Positions 49,520-58,982 of a DNA stretch of 63,324 bases are shown here, one piece after another. How positions within the stretch are numbered: position 1 is the first letter of the stretch; the number at the start of each line of letters is the position of its first letter. Under the pieces are notes generated by a model that had not been told where the DNA came from, searched no databases, and saw only the letters and a program-made list of their open reading frames with translations. The position numbers and the translations under genes were made by a program. The DNA is from Streptomyces olivochromogenes. GTDB lineage: Bacteria > Actinomycetota > Actinomycetes > Streptomycetales > Streptomycetaceae. The DNA lies in contig NZ_JADDRL010000052.1 of NCBI RefSeq assembly GCF_021538895.1, positions 1-63,324 of the forward strand. Reading direction: 5' to 3'.

Positions 49520-51517
49520 CTAGGCGGACAGCTCCTCCCGCAGCGCGTCCCGCAGCCGCGCCGCCCGCTCCGAGACCTCCGCCGGCCCCAGGGACACCGC
49601 GCGGTCGGCCCAGCGCTTGCCCTCCGCCAGCTCGCCACGACGCGCGTAGACGAGAGCCAGCCGGAGCGCCGCCCGTCCATGCCCCGCGTCGGCCGCCCGC
49701 GTCCACCACACGGCCGCCTCCGGCTCGCTCCCCTCCCGGGCCAGCAGCAGTCCGAGGTTGAACGCGCCGTTGCGCGACCCGGCCTCGGCGGCAGCCCGGT
49801 ACCACCGCGCCGCCTCCACCACGTCGCCGCGCGCGGCGGCCAGCATCCCGACCCGGACCTGCGCCCGGCGATGCCCCTGGGACGCGGCCCGCTCGTACCA
49901 CTCCTCGCACTCGGTCTTCTCGTGCGCCGACTCGCCCAGCTCGTGCTCGGAGACGGCGGGGCGCCGCGCGTCCAGCACGGCGGCCAGCCGGTACGCGGCC
50001 TCGGCGCTGCCGCCGCCCGCTGCACACCGCAGATGCCGTTCGGCCTCCTGCTCGTCGCCCTCGCGCAGCCGCGCGATGCCGACCTGCAGCGCCGCCTCCG
50101 TGTGACCGGCGGAGGCCGCCCGCTCGTACCACCGCAGCGCGGCCGTGGCGTCCTCGTCGGTGTCCCGTCCGGCGTACAGGATCCCCAGGTTGAAGGCCGC
50201 GTCCACGCTGCCCGCCTCCGCCGCCTTGGAGAACCACGGCTCGGCCCCGGTCGTGTCGCCGCCCTGCAGCAGCAGGATCGCGAGCGCGTTCGCGGCCTCG
50301 CGGTGCCCGGCGTAGGCCGCGCGCCGGTACCACTGCTCGGCCGGCCCGGTCCGCCCCTGCTCGGCGCAGAGCAGCCCGAGGTTGTACGCGCCGTTGTCGT
50401 CCCCGGCGTCCATCGCCGCCCGGTACCACCGCTCGGCGGTCTGCGTCTCCCCGCGCTCGGCGTGCAGCGCGCCGAGCGCGTTGGCCGCGTTGCCGTCGCC
50501 GTCCTGGGCGGCCCGCAGCCACCACACGGCGGCGCTCTCGGTGTCCCCGGCGTCGCGCAGCAGGAAGCCGAGCGCGCAGGCGGCCCGGGCCTCCCCGTCC
50601 TTGGCGGAGGTCAGGTACCAGCGCCCGGCCTCCTTGAGCTCACCGCGCTTCTCCAGGATCGCCCCGAGGTGCAGCGCGGCCCGCCGGTGTCCGCGCGCGG
50701 CGGCCTGCCGGTACCACTGCTCGGCCTCTTCGACAGCGTTGTCAGACCCGGCCTCGTCCTCGCACGCGGCCTTGCGGTCGAGCGCGCGCGCCAGCCGGTA
50801 CGCCGCCTCCCGGTGCCCCCGCTCGGCGGCGGCCCGCATCCACTGGCCGGCGCCGACCTCCCCGCGGTGCTCCAGCAGGTCGGCGAGCGCGTAGGCACCC
50901 AGCACGTGTCCCTGTTCGGCGGACTGGCGCAGCCAGTACTCGGCGGCGGGCTCGTCCCCACGCTCGCGGTGGTGGCGGCCCAGCGCGTGCGCGGCGGCCG
51001 CGGAACCGGCGACCGCGGCGATCCGCCACCATCCGGCGGCCTCCTCCGGGTAGCCGCGCTGGTGCAGGAGGACGCCGAGGTTGTTGGCGGCCGCACGGTC
51101 ACCGGCGGCCGTGGCTCCGCGCAGCGGGGGCTCGGCTCCGTCGAGGTCGCCGCGGCGCAGCAGCATGGCCCCGAGGACGCTCATCGCCTCGACGTCGCCG
51201 GTTTCCGCGGCGAGCCGCTGACGCGCCTCCTCGGCCGCCTCGCCGGCCTCGTCCCGGCCGGAGGCCGGCACCAGGTCCGCGGACTGCGCGAGGTCGGTGC
51301 CCCGCTCGAAGTCCCCGGTCCGCGCGAGGTCGACGCCCGGCCCGAAGTCCCCTGTCTGCTCAAGGTCTGTGGACCGCACGAGTCCGGCGGTCTGTACAAG
51401 GTCCGCGGACTGCACGAGCTCAGCGGCCTGCACGAGTTCGGCCGACTGCACAAAGTCGGCATGCTGCGCAAAACGCCCTGTCTCCAACAGAGTTGCCTTG
51501 TCCCCCATAACGTCCAT
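49520..51517 (-). CDS. Large Sel1/TPR-repeat protein with N-terminal hexapeptide array
   Basis: The 665-residue protein consists mostly of about fifteen Sel1-like repeats from residue 90 to the end, with units such as AAEYWLRQSAEQGHVLGAYA and AAALRWYERAASAGHTEAAL. The repeats form a superhelical scaffold for protein contacts. Residues 21-86 are eleven uninterrupted hexapeptide units of another kind, [DEG][LF]xxxx. No signal peptide or catalytic domain is visible. The gene lies between two identical initiator tRNA genes on the same strand. Function is unknown. Confidence 0.88.
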   Translation of the reverse strand: MDVMGDKATLLETGRFAQHADFVQSAELVQAAELVQSADLVQTAGLVRSTDLEQTGDFGPGVDLARTGDFERGTDLAQSADLVPASGRDEAGEAAEEARQRLAAETGDVEAMSVLGAMLLRRGDLDGAEPPLRGATAAGDRAAANNLGVLLHQRGYPEEAAGWWRIAAVAGSAAAAHALGRHHRERGDEPAAEYWLRQSAEQGHVLGAYALADLLEHRGEVGAGQWMRAAAERGHREAAYRLARALDRKAACEDEAGSDNAVEEAEQWYRQAAARGHRRAALHLGAILEKRGELKEAGRWYLTSAKDGEARAACALGFLLRDAGDTESAAVWWLRAAQDGDGNAANALGALHAERGETQTAERWYRAAMDAGDDNGAYNLGLLCAEQGRTGPAEQWYRRAAYAGHREAANALAILLLQGGDTTGAEPWFSKAAEAGSVDAAFNLGILYAGRDTDEDATAALRWYERAASAGHTEAALQVGIARLREGDEQEAERHLRCAAGGGSAEAAYRLAAVLDARRPAVSEHELGESAHEKTECEEWYERAASQGHRRAQVRVGMLAAARGDVVEAARWYRAAAEAGSRNGAFNLGLLLAREGSEPEAAVWWTRAADAGHGRAALRLALVYARRGELAEGKRWADRAVSLGPAEVSERAARLRDALREELSA
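51260..51457 (-). repeat. Eleven tandem 18-bp units encoding hexapeptides
   Basis: Units read DFVQSA, ELVQAA, ELVQSA, DLVQTA, GLVRST, DLEQTG, DFGPGV, DLARTG, DFERGT, DLAQSA and DLVPAS, in exact register over residues 21-86 of the Sel1 protein. An acidic or Gly residue, then a hydrophobic residue, begins each unit. Confidence 0.88.
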
Positions 51518-51681
51518 CGTCGCACCACCTGCAACCTCGGTACACCCGGTATACCGCAGCCCGGGAGGTCACTTCAGCGTTTTGTCGACATGCCCACAGA
51601 GAGACAAGTCAAACACACATCCCCCAACTCCCCACGGCGGCACGGCGGGACCGCACACCGGCACATGCGTTCGCACACCAC

Positions 51682-51713
51682 GAAGGCCCGGATCCCTGAG
51701 GATCCGGGCCTTC
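51682..51713 (-). terminator. Terminator of the second initiator tRNA gene
   Basis: A perfect 14-bp stem (gaaggcccggatcc with ggatccgggccttc) with loop ctga lies eight bases after the tRNA 3' end. Confidence 0.88.
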
Positions 51714-51721
51714 GATTGCAG

Positions 51722-51795
51722 TAGCGGGGACAGGATTTGAACCTGCGACCTCTGGGTTATGAGCCCAGCGAGCTACCGAGCTGCTCCACCCCGCG
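51722..51795 (-). tRNA. tRNA-fMet (CAU), initiator, copy 2
   Basis: The 74-base gene has exactly the same sequence as copy 1, with the same unpaired C1 and three G-C pairs in the anticodon stem. It has its own terminator, and only the tRNA part, not the flanks, is duplicated. Confidence 0.96.
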
Positions 51796-51864
51796 CCGTT
51801 GTTGTGCAACCGTATCACGGCACGGAGTGGCTCTTGATCAGCCCCTGTTGCTCAGCGCTGTCGA

Positions 51865-54864
51865 TCAACCACTGCCGGGACTTCCGCTCGGACTCGGGCC
51901 GCCACTCGGACTGCCGCTCGGGCTGGGACTGCTGCTCGTCTTCCCGCCTCTGCCCGTGGCCGAGTCGCCGCCCGTGTTCCGGCCGGCGTTCTGGCCGCTG
52001 CCGCCGGCCTTGTCGGCCTTCGCCTGCGCCTCCTCGGCCCGCTTCAGCGCGCTCTGCAGGTCCTTCTGCGCCTGGCCGTACGCCCCCCAGTCGCTCTCCT
52101 TCAGGGCCTTCTGCCCGTCCTCGAAGGCCTTCTGGGCGTCGCTCAGCGCGTCACGGACCGTGGCGTTGCCGGACGTCGGCGGGTTGCTCGTACCGGTGTC
52201 CGGTGGCGCGGTGGTCGACGTTCCGAAGATCTTGTCGAGCGCCTGGCCGAGGGTGTTCTCGAAGGCGGTGGTGCCGCCGTAGGTCACCAACACCTTCCGC
52301 AGCAGCGGGTACTTGAGCCCGCCACCGCGCACGTACACCGGCTCCACGTAGAGCAGTCCGCCGTCGAGCGGCACGGTCAGCAGGTTGCCGTACTCGATCT
52401 CCGAGTCGCCACCGCTGTTGAGCCGGACGAACTCGGCGATGTTCTGCTGGGAGTTGGAGTTGAACTGGCTCTGCACCTGCTTGGGCCCGTCGACCGTCGT
52501 GCTCGTCGGCAGTTTCAGGACTCTGATCTTGCCGTAGTCGCTCGTGCCGGCCTCGGAGTCGACCGCCATGAAGGCGCTGAGGTTGTCCCTGCCGTTCGGC
52601 GTGAACGTCGAGGTGAGGGAGAACGCCTGCCCCTGCTGGTCGGGCATCTTCATGCTCAGGTAGTACGGCGGCACCGCGTTGCCCGACTTGTTGGTCGGGT
52701 CGTCCGGCACCTGCCACACCTCGCTGCCGCTGAGGAAGGTCTGCGCGTCCGTCACGTGGTAGCGGGTGAGCAGCTCGCGCTGAACCTTGAACAGGTCCTG
52801 CGGATACCGCAGATGGGCCAGCAGCGCGGGCGAGATGTCCGCCCTCGGCTCCACCGTGCCCGGGAACGCCTTCATCCAGGTCTTCAGGACCGGGTCCTGC
52901 GTGTCCCACTGGTACAGCTTGACCTCACCGGTGTACGCGTCGACCGTCGCCTTCACCGAGTTGCGGATGTAGTTGACCTGGTTCTGCTGGGCCACCACCG
53001 CGCGGGAGTTGTTCGCCGCGGTCAGCGAGTCGGCCGTCGTGTCGCCGAGGGTCGTACGGGAGGCGTACGGGTACCCGTTCGTCGTCGTGTAGGCGTCGAT
53101 GATCCACTGGATGTGGCCGTCCACGACCGCCGGGTAGGCGTCGCCGTCGATGGTCAGCCAGGGCGCGACCGCCTCGACGCGCTCCTTGGGCGTGCGGTTG
53201 TACAGGATCCGCGAGCCCTCGCCGATCGCGCCGGAGTACAGGATCTGCGGCTCGTTGAACGCCACCGCGTACGCGGCCCGGTTGATCGGGTTGGAGAGGT
53301 TGACGCCGCTCTTCGCCTTGTAGCTGGTGGTCTTCTCACCCGTGTCGTCGGAGTAGTCGATCTCCTTCTGGGGACCGCCGACGATCGAGTACGTGGACGT
53401 CTTCTCGCCGTAGTAGATCCGCTGCTGGTACGTCCCGAGGTCACCGGAGGACGGCAGGTCGTACTCGGAGAAGACCGGGCGGCCCTCGTCGTCGGCCTCG
53501 GTGCCCTTGGCGGCGACCACGCCGTAACCGTGGGTGTAGCGGAAGTGGTCGTTGATCCAGTTGTTCTTCGGGATGCCGTTGAGGTTCAGCTCGCGCAGGC
53601 CGACGACCGTGTCCTGCTCCTTGCCGCCCTTGCCGTACCGGTCGACGTCAAGGTTGTTCGGGAAGGCGTAGTAGTTGCGCATCTGCTGGAGCTGCTGGAA
53701 CGTCGGCGAGACGATGTTCGGGTCCAGGATGCGGATGCTCGCGGCGTCGTCGACGGTGTCGCGGAGCTTGGTCCTGTCCTTGGTGCTGCTCTTGCCCGCG
53801 TACTCGCTGACGTTGGCGTCGTCGATGCCGTAGGCCTCACGCGTCGCCTTGATGTTCTTCGCGACGTACGGCGCTTCCTTGGCCTGCTCGTTCGGCTGGA
53901 CCTGGAACTTCTGCACGATGGCCGGGTACAGACCGCCGATCAGGATGGCGGACAGGACCATCAGGCCGAAGCCGATGACGGGCAGCTGCCAGGTGCGCCG
54001 CCACAGGGTGGCGAAGAACAGCAGCGCGCAGATCACGGCGATGCAGAACAGGATCGTCTTGGCCGGCAGATAGGCGTTGGCGTCGACGTACCTGAGGCCG
54101 GTCCAGTTGCCCGTCGCCTTGAAGTCGCTGGACTTGACGGCGAGTCCGTACCGGTCGAGCCAGTAGGCCACCGCCTTCAGGGCGACGAAGACGCCGAGCA
54201 GCACGGACAGGTGCCCGGTGGCCGCGGCGGTGGCGCGCGCGCCGGGGCTGGTGACGCGCAGCCCGCCGTACAGGTAGTGGGTGAGCGCGGCGGCGATCAG
54301 GGACAGGATCGCGGTGGCGAAGCCGAAGCCGAGCAGGAACCGGTACCAGGGCAGGTCGAAGGCGTAGAAGGAGACGTCGAGGTGGAACTGCGGGTCCTTC
54401 TGGTGGAAGGGCACGCCGTTGACCCACATCAGCCAGGTCCGCCACTGGCCCGCCGCGGACGCGCCGGCGATCAGGCCCACCAGGGCGGTGACACCGAGCA
54501 GCAGCCACTTCTTGTACGGCGCGATGCCCATGCGGTAGCGGTCGAGGCTCTGCTGCTCCACGGACATGGCGCTCAGCGGGGGCCGCATCCGATGGGCGAG
54601 CCAGATGTTGAAGCCGACCGCGGCCGCCATCAGCAGACCGAAGACGAAGAACAGCCCGATCTTGGTCCACAGCGTGGTGGTGAACACGGACGAGTAGTGC
54701 ACCGACCGGTACCACAGCCAGTCCGTCCAGAACCCCGCGAACATGGTGAACACCATGCCGAGGACGGCAAGGACGCCCAGTGTCATGAGCAGGGTCCGGA
54801 CACGTCGGGACGGGCGGCCCGCTCTGATACGCGGCCCCGTCGGGCCTCCGCCGCGGTCCGGCAT
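51865..54864 (-). CDS. UPF0182 family large membrane protein
   Basis: The 999-residue protein has seven membrane helices within about the first 340 residues, then a large extracytoplasmic domain (about 340-870) of the UPF0182 family. Near the end an Ala/Lys-rich coiled-coil-like segment (ALSDAQKAFEDGQKAL) and a disordered Ser/Pro/Gly tail (SSSPSPSGSPSGGPSPSG) follow. The ATG used begins at the conserved MPDRGGGPTGPRIR; a TTG four codons upstream has a better-placed GAGGGG and could be the true start. Function is unknown; cell-envelope roles are suspected from the layout. Confidence 0.9.
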   Translation of the reverse strand: MPDRGGGPTGPRIRAGRPSRRVRTLLMTLGVLAVLGMVFTMFAGFWTDWLWYRSVHYSSVFTTTLWTKIGLFFVFGLLMAAAVGFNIWLAHRMRPPLSAMSVEQQSLDRYRMGIAPYKKWLLLGVTALVGLIAGASAAGQWRTWLMWVNGVPFHQKDPQFHLDVSFYAFDLPWYRFLLGFGFATAILSLIAAALTHYLYGGLRVTSPGARATAAATGHLSVLLGVFVALKAVAYWLDRYGLAVKSSDFKATGNWTGLRYVDANAYLPAKTILFCIAVICALLFFATLWRRTWQLPVIGFGLMVLSAILIGGLYPAIVQKFQVQPNEQAKEAPYVAKNIKATREAYGIDDANVSEYAGKSSTKDRTKLRDTVDDAASIRILDPNIVSPTFQQLQQMRNYYAFPNNLDVDRYGKGGKEQDTVVGLRELNLNGIPKNNWINDHFRYTHGYGVVAAKGTEADDEGRPVFSEYDLPSSGDLGTYQQRIYYGEKTSTYSIVGGPQKEIDYSDDTGEKTTSYKAKSGVNLSNPINRAAYAVAFNEPQILYSGAIGEGSRILYNRTPKERVEAVAPWLTIDGDAYPAVVDGHIQWIIDAYTTTNGYPYASRTTLGDTTADSLTAANNSRAVVAQQNQVNYIRNSVKATVDAYTGEVKLYQWDTQDPVLKTWMKAFPGTVEPRADISPALLAHLRYPQDLFKVQRELLTRYHVTDAQTFLSGSEVWQVPDDPTNKSGNAVPPYYLSMKMPDQQGQAFSLTSTFTPNGRDNLSAFMAVDSEAGTSDYGKIRVLKLPTSTTVDGPKQVQSQFNSNSQQNIAEFVRLNSGGDSEIEYGNLLTVPLDGGLLYVEPVYVRGGGLKYPLLRKVLVTYGGTTAFENTLGQALDKIFGTSTTAPPDTGTSNPPTSGNATVRDALSDAQKAFEDGQKALKESDWGAYGQAQKDLQSALKRAEEAQAKADKAGGSGQNAGRNTGGDSATGRGGKTSSSPSPSGSPSGGPSPSGSPGSG

Positions 54865-55028
54865 CTGGAAAGCCAAGGTGCGCCCCTCGAAGTTCGCTGT
54901 TGTTCCGTCAGGCCCTCGTTTTCGTGGACCGTCCGTGGCCCCCCGTGATCGTGGGCCCACACCTATGCAACTTACTCACGGTTTACTCGGTTCCCGATTC
55001 AGGTGGGGAACGAGGCAGGATTGTGACC

Positions 55029-55571
55029 ATGTCCAACACTCCCATGGCAGCGAACCCGCTCACCCGGGCCGTACTCGAAATCGACGAGTACGCCTCCGGC
55101 CTCGGCTGGGACCAGCCCGCTCGCCTCTTCGCCCTTGTAGACACCGCGCGGCTGCGGGCCCAGGAACCTGCCCTCGCGGCCCAGCTCGGCCTGCAGGACG
55201 AGCCCGAGACCACCGGTCTCACCCCGATCGAGCAGGACGAGGTTCCAACGGACAGGCCGCTCGACGAGTTCCTCGGCACCATCGCCTGGCCCGACGCGGT
55301 GGCCGGATGCGCGCTCACCGTGGAGCGCCTGATGCTTCCCCCGTCCGCCGAGGCCCAGGTCCCGCAGGGTCTCGGCGAGGCGGAGCTGGCGAAGTGGGTG
55401 GCGAACCACCCCGAGCGCCAGGAGGTCCGTATGACGGTCGCGGTCCTGCGCGACGGCACCCGGGACTCGGCCCTGCGCCTGCGCGAGAAGGACACCCCGA
55501 CGGAGGTCCTCACGGGCCCCGACCTGGTGCCGGGCCTGGCGGAGGCGCTGAAGGCGACCTTCGAGGACTGA
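55029..55571 (+). CDS. PPA1309-family protein of unknown function
   Basis: The 180-residue cytosolic protein matches a conserved actinobacterial family (PPA1309-like) found next to UPF0182 or PDZ-protease genes. Conserved parts are LTRAVLEIDEYASGLGWDQP, ARLFALVDTARL and LDEFLGTIAWPDAVAGCAL. A GTG two codons upstream is an alternative start. No catalytic motif is visible. It is divergent from UPF0182 and convergent with the protease. Confidence 0.85.
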   Translation: MSNTPMAANPLTRAVLEIDEYASGLGWDQPARLFALVDTARLRAQEPALAAQLGLQDEPETTGLTPIEQDEVPTDRPLDEFLGTIAWPDAVAGCALTVERLMLPPSAEAQVPQGLGEAELAKWVANHPERQEVRMTVAVLRDGTRDSALRLREKDTPTEVLTGPDLVPGLAEALKATFED

Positions 55572-55588
55572 CCCTTTCCGGTACGGCA

Positions 55589-55628
55589 CTGGGGGCGCCC
55601 CCCTGCATCGGGGGGCGCCCCCAGCCGT
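55589..55628. terminator. Bidirectional terminator between PPA1309-like and PDZ-protease genes
   Basis: A perfect 15-bp G/C stem (ctgggggcgcccccc with ggggggcgcccccag) with loop tgcatc lies in the 81-base gap between converging genes. Confidence 0.88.
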
Positions 55629-55652
55629 TTACGCGCCATCGGACGCTCCGGG

Positions 55653-56750
55653 TCAGCCCTTGGCGGTGCACTTCGGCAGGTCGGCGGTGTCGCCGCTGCG
55701 GATGTCCTTGAGGGCGGCGAGCGCGTCGTTGATCGTCTTCACCTTGACGAGGGTGAGTCCGCCCGGGGTTTCCTTGGCCGCGGACGCGCAGTTCTCGGCG
55801 GGCGTCAGGAAGTACTGGGCGCCCTTGCTGCGCGCGCCGACGGTCTTCAGCTCGATGCCGCCGATCGGCCCGACGGTGCCGGCGTCGTCGATCGTGCCCG
55901 TACCGGCGACGAACTTGCCGCCGGTGAGGCTGCCCGGGGTGAGCTTGTCGTAGATGCCGAGCGCGAACATCAGACCGGCACTCGGCCCGCCGACGTCGGC
56001 GAGCTTGATGTCGATGCTGAACGGGAAGGTGTGGTCGGTCCCGGCGGAGATCCCGACGATGGCGCGCTTGGCACCGCTGTCGGTGGAGGCCTTCGTCGTG
56101 ATCGTGACGTCCTGGGTCTTGGTCGGCGTCCGGTTCGCCTTCTCGGCGGCGGCCTGCTCCTTGGCCGGGACGATCGTGAACGTCACGCTCTCACCGGGCT
56201 TGTGCTTGGTGACCAGCTTGGCGACATCGGCCGGCTGCTTCACGGCCGCGCCGTCCACGGCCTTGATCACGTCTCCGGCGTGCAGCCTGCCCTCGGCCGG
56301 GGAGTCCTTGAGGACCGTCGAGACGATCACCCAGGACTTCACCGGGACGCCGAGTTCCTTGAGCGCCGCGACCTTGGCGCTCTCCTGGGACTGGCTGAAC
56401 TCCTCGGCGTTCTCCTGCGTGGACTGCTCCTCGGTCTTGCCGTCCGGGTACAGCGTGTCGTGCGGCACGACCTTGTTGTCATGGGCGAGCCAGCCGTAGA
56501 CGGCCTCGACGAGGTTCATCCGGTAGTCGGCGCTGGTGACCCGGACAGTGGTCATGTTCAGATGCCCGGAGGTGCCGTACGTCTTGTGCCCGGCGATCTG
56601 CAGCACCGGCTCGCCGTCGTGCTCCCCGAGCGTGTTCACGGTCGGCCCCGGGGACATCACCGCGTACGGCACGGGGATCAGCACCCCCGCGCACAGGAGC
56701 GCGATCAGCATCAGGGTGGAGGCGAGCATCGTCGCGGTGCGGCGTGGCAT
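55653..56750 (-). CDS. Membrane-anchored PDZ/Lon-type serine protease (YlbL-like)
   Basis: The 365-residue protein has one N-terminal membrane helix (TMLASTLMLIALLCAGVLIP), a PDZ domain (about residues 140-210, with the SPAEGRLHAGDVIKAVDG core) and a C-terminal Lon-type protease domain. The Ser-Lys dyad is seen in VGGPSAGLMFALGIY and GGIELKTVGARSKG. It should process substrates on the outer face of the membrane. The 54-codon membrane microprotein gene lies 58 bases upstream on the same strand. Confidence 0.92.
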   Translation of the reverse strand: MPRRTATMLASTLMLIALLCAGVLIPVPYAVMSPGPTVNTLGEHDGEPVLQIAGHKTYGTSGHLNMTTVRVTSADYRMNLVEAVYGWLAHDNKVVPHDTLYPDGKTEEQSTQENAEEFSQSQESAKVAALKELGVPVKSWVIVSTVLKDSPAEGRLHAGDVIKAVDGAAVKQPADVAKLVTKHKPGESVTFTIVPAKEQAAAEKANRTPTKTQDVTITTKASTDSGAKRAIVGISAGTDHTFPFSIDIKLADVGGPSAGLMFALGIYDKLTPGSLTGGKFVAGTGTIDDAGTVGPIGGIELKTVGARSKGAQYFLTPAENCASAAKETPGGLTLVKVKTINDALAALKDIRSGDTADLPKCTAKG

Positions 56751-56808
56751 GTCACGACAGTACGGGACGCGTCTGTCAGCACACCGTCAGGGCACCCGGT
56801 CGGGCGCC

Positions 56809-56973
56809 TCAGGTACTGGTGTGGGACCTCTCCATGGCCTCCCTGAAACGGGCGTACCCGTCGAGCTCCGGGCCGTCGCCGCGCACCTTGCGCGTCCGAT
56901 TGGCCCAACTGCCCCACAGACCGGCGCCGATCGCAGCAACGAGCGGAATGAGCAACCAGGCGAGTGCTGCCAT
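56809..56973 (-). CDS. 54-residue membrane microprotein
   Basis: The reading frame is too short for most gene callers, yet has a good GGGAGG six bases before its ATG and natural composition. The protein starts MAALAWLLIPLVAAIGAGLW, a single membrane helix, followed by a conserved-looking charged part GSWANRTRKVRGDGPELDGY and ARFREAMERSHTST. It precedes the PDZ-protease gene by 58 bases on the same strand, so the two may be co-transcribed and the microprotein may be a partner or substrate. Function is unknown. Confidence 0.75.
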   Translation of the reverse strand: MAALAWLLIPLVAAIGAGLWGSWANRTRKVRGDGPELDGYARFREAMERSHTST

Positions 56974-57087
56974 GCCGACCTCCCAACCCCATGAGCATCC
57001 GCGACTGACTGATCAACAGATTAACCATTCGCAGTGACAACGCTCACGCCAGGGGGGCGGTTACGCAACCGGACACCCCGGGTGGGA

Positions 57088-57549
<462 letters not shown>

Positions 57550-57677
57550 ACCCCCATCGTGCCGCACGCCTCCGACAACCCGGAATGCGACTTTCACCAG
57601 GCACGCGCGCGTGGTGGTTTGGAGTGTCCTACAGGGCGACTCCCCCGGCGGGGTCCGAGGGCCGGCGCCCCCTCGCC

Positions 57678-58790
57678 TCAGATGCGGCGCCGCGCCTTGC
57701 GAGCGCGCCGTACGACCGCCGCCGCGCCCAGCAGAGCGACCGTCGCCCCCGCGGCCCCCGCCGCCGTCGCGTCCTTGCGCCCGAGCCGCCGCCCGGCGAC
57801 CGTATGCCGCCCGGACACCTCCTCCAGCAGCTCCGCGAGCACCTCCTCATTGGTCCACCGCGGCCGCCACCCGGCGTCGTGCAGCCGGCTCCCGCTCACC
57901 ACCCAGGGGTACATCGTGTACGCGAGATCCCCGGCCGGCGACGGAGTGAGCCCGATCCGGTGCAGCCGTGCCGCCGCCCCCAGCGCGACCGCCGACGGCA
58001 GCTCCATCCGCCGGATCCCGCTGAGCTCCTCGACCTCCTCCTGCTCCAGCCACCCGTCACACCCGACGGCCAGTTCACCGTCGACCTTCTCCAGGACGGC
58101 GTACTCCAGAGCACCGACCAGATCCTCGACGTGACAGAACTGCCAGGCGGGCCGGGACCCGGCCACCACCAGCAGCCGAGGCGACTCGAAGTACCTGGTC
58201 AGCGCGGTGTCCGTACCTCCGACCAGGACAGCAGGCCGCACCACGGTGACATTGAGCCCCGGATGCGCCCGCGGAGCCCGCCGCGCGAGCCGCTCGATCT
58301 CCAGCAGGTCCCCGACCCCCGTGGCCTCCGCCGTCGCCCGCAGCTCCGCGTCCTCCGAGAGCGGCAGCTCGTTCTCGGGCAGCGCTCCGTAGACCATCGC
58401 CGAGGTGCACAGCACCACCCGGTGCACCCCGGCCGCCGCCGCGGCGGTCAGCACCGTCTGCGTCCCCCGCACGTTGTAGGCCGTACGGGCGGCGGCGTCA
58501 CTCCCCAGGTCGAGGTCGAGCGCCAGGTGCACCACCACGTCCGCGCCCCGCAGCTTGTCCGCGATCGCCGGATCCCGCACATCGAGGATGTGCCACTGCG
58601 CCTGTGCGCACTCCCCGCGCCGCTCGTCGATGGCGACGACCTGCTTGATCCCCTCGGACGCGGCCAGCCGCTCGGTGAGCAGCGCGCCGACCCCGCTGGC
58701 GGCGCCGGTCACGGCGACGACGGGCCCGCGCAGAGCGGGCGGGGTTGAATGGTTTCGCGCTGCGCGAACCTGCGGATCTGGGGAACTCAC
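57678..58790 (-). CDS. NAD(P)-dependent SDR / epimerase-type oxidoreductase
   Basis: The 370-residue protein is an extended-SDR Rossmann enzyme. The cofactor loop is VVAVTGAASGVGALL (TGxxxGxG), the NNAG-like region is DVVVHLALDLDLG, and the catalytic candidates are CTSAMVYGALP (Ser and Tyr, although YxxxK is not complete: VYGAL). The C-terminal tail is basic and hydrophobic (ATAAGAAGATVALLGAAAVV), possibly a membrane anchor. GGAGA precedes the GTG. The substrate is unknown. Confidence 0.85.
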   Translation of the reverse strand: MSSPDPQVRAARNHSTPPALRGPVVAVTGAASGVGALLTERLAASEGIKQVVAIDERRGECAQAQWHILDVRDPAIADKLRGADVVVHLALDLDLGSDAAARTAYNVRGTQTVLTAAAAAGVHRVVLCTSAMVYGALPENELPLSEDAELRATAEATGVGDLLEIERLARRAPRAHPGLNVTVVRPAVLVGGTDTALTRYFESPRLLVVAGSRPAWQFCHVEDLVGALEYAVLEKVDGELAVGCDGWLEQEEVEELSGIRRMELPSAVALGAAARLHRIGLTPSPAGDLAYTMYPWVVSGSRLHDAGWRPRWTNEEVLAELLEEVSGRHTVAGRRLGRKDATAAGAAGATVALLGAAAVVRRARKARRRI

Positions 58791-58982
58791 CGGGCGTCTC
58801 CAGCGGTTGTCTTCAGTACGAGCGCGAGCGCCGCGTACGTACCAGGTGGCATCCATCCTGCCGCAGGCCAAGAGTCGGCGAAGCACCGAGGCCCGATCGG
58901 GTCCGGGTGTCTACGCTGGGTGGTGTTGTCGGGCAGCCGCGCCGCCGGAAGAGACCGGTGGCCTTACCAGCCGAGGAATCCC

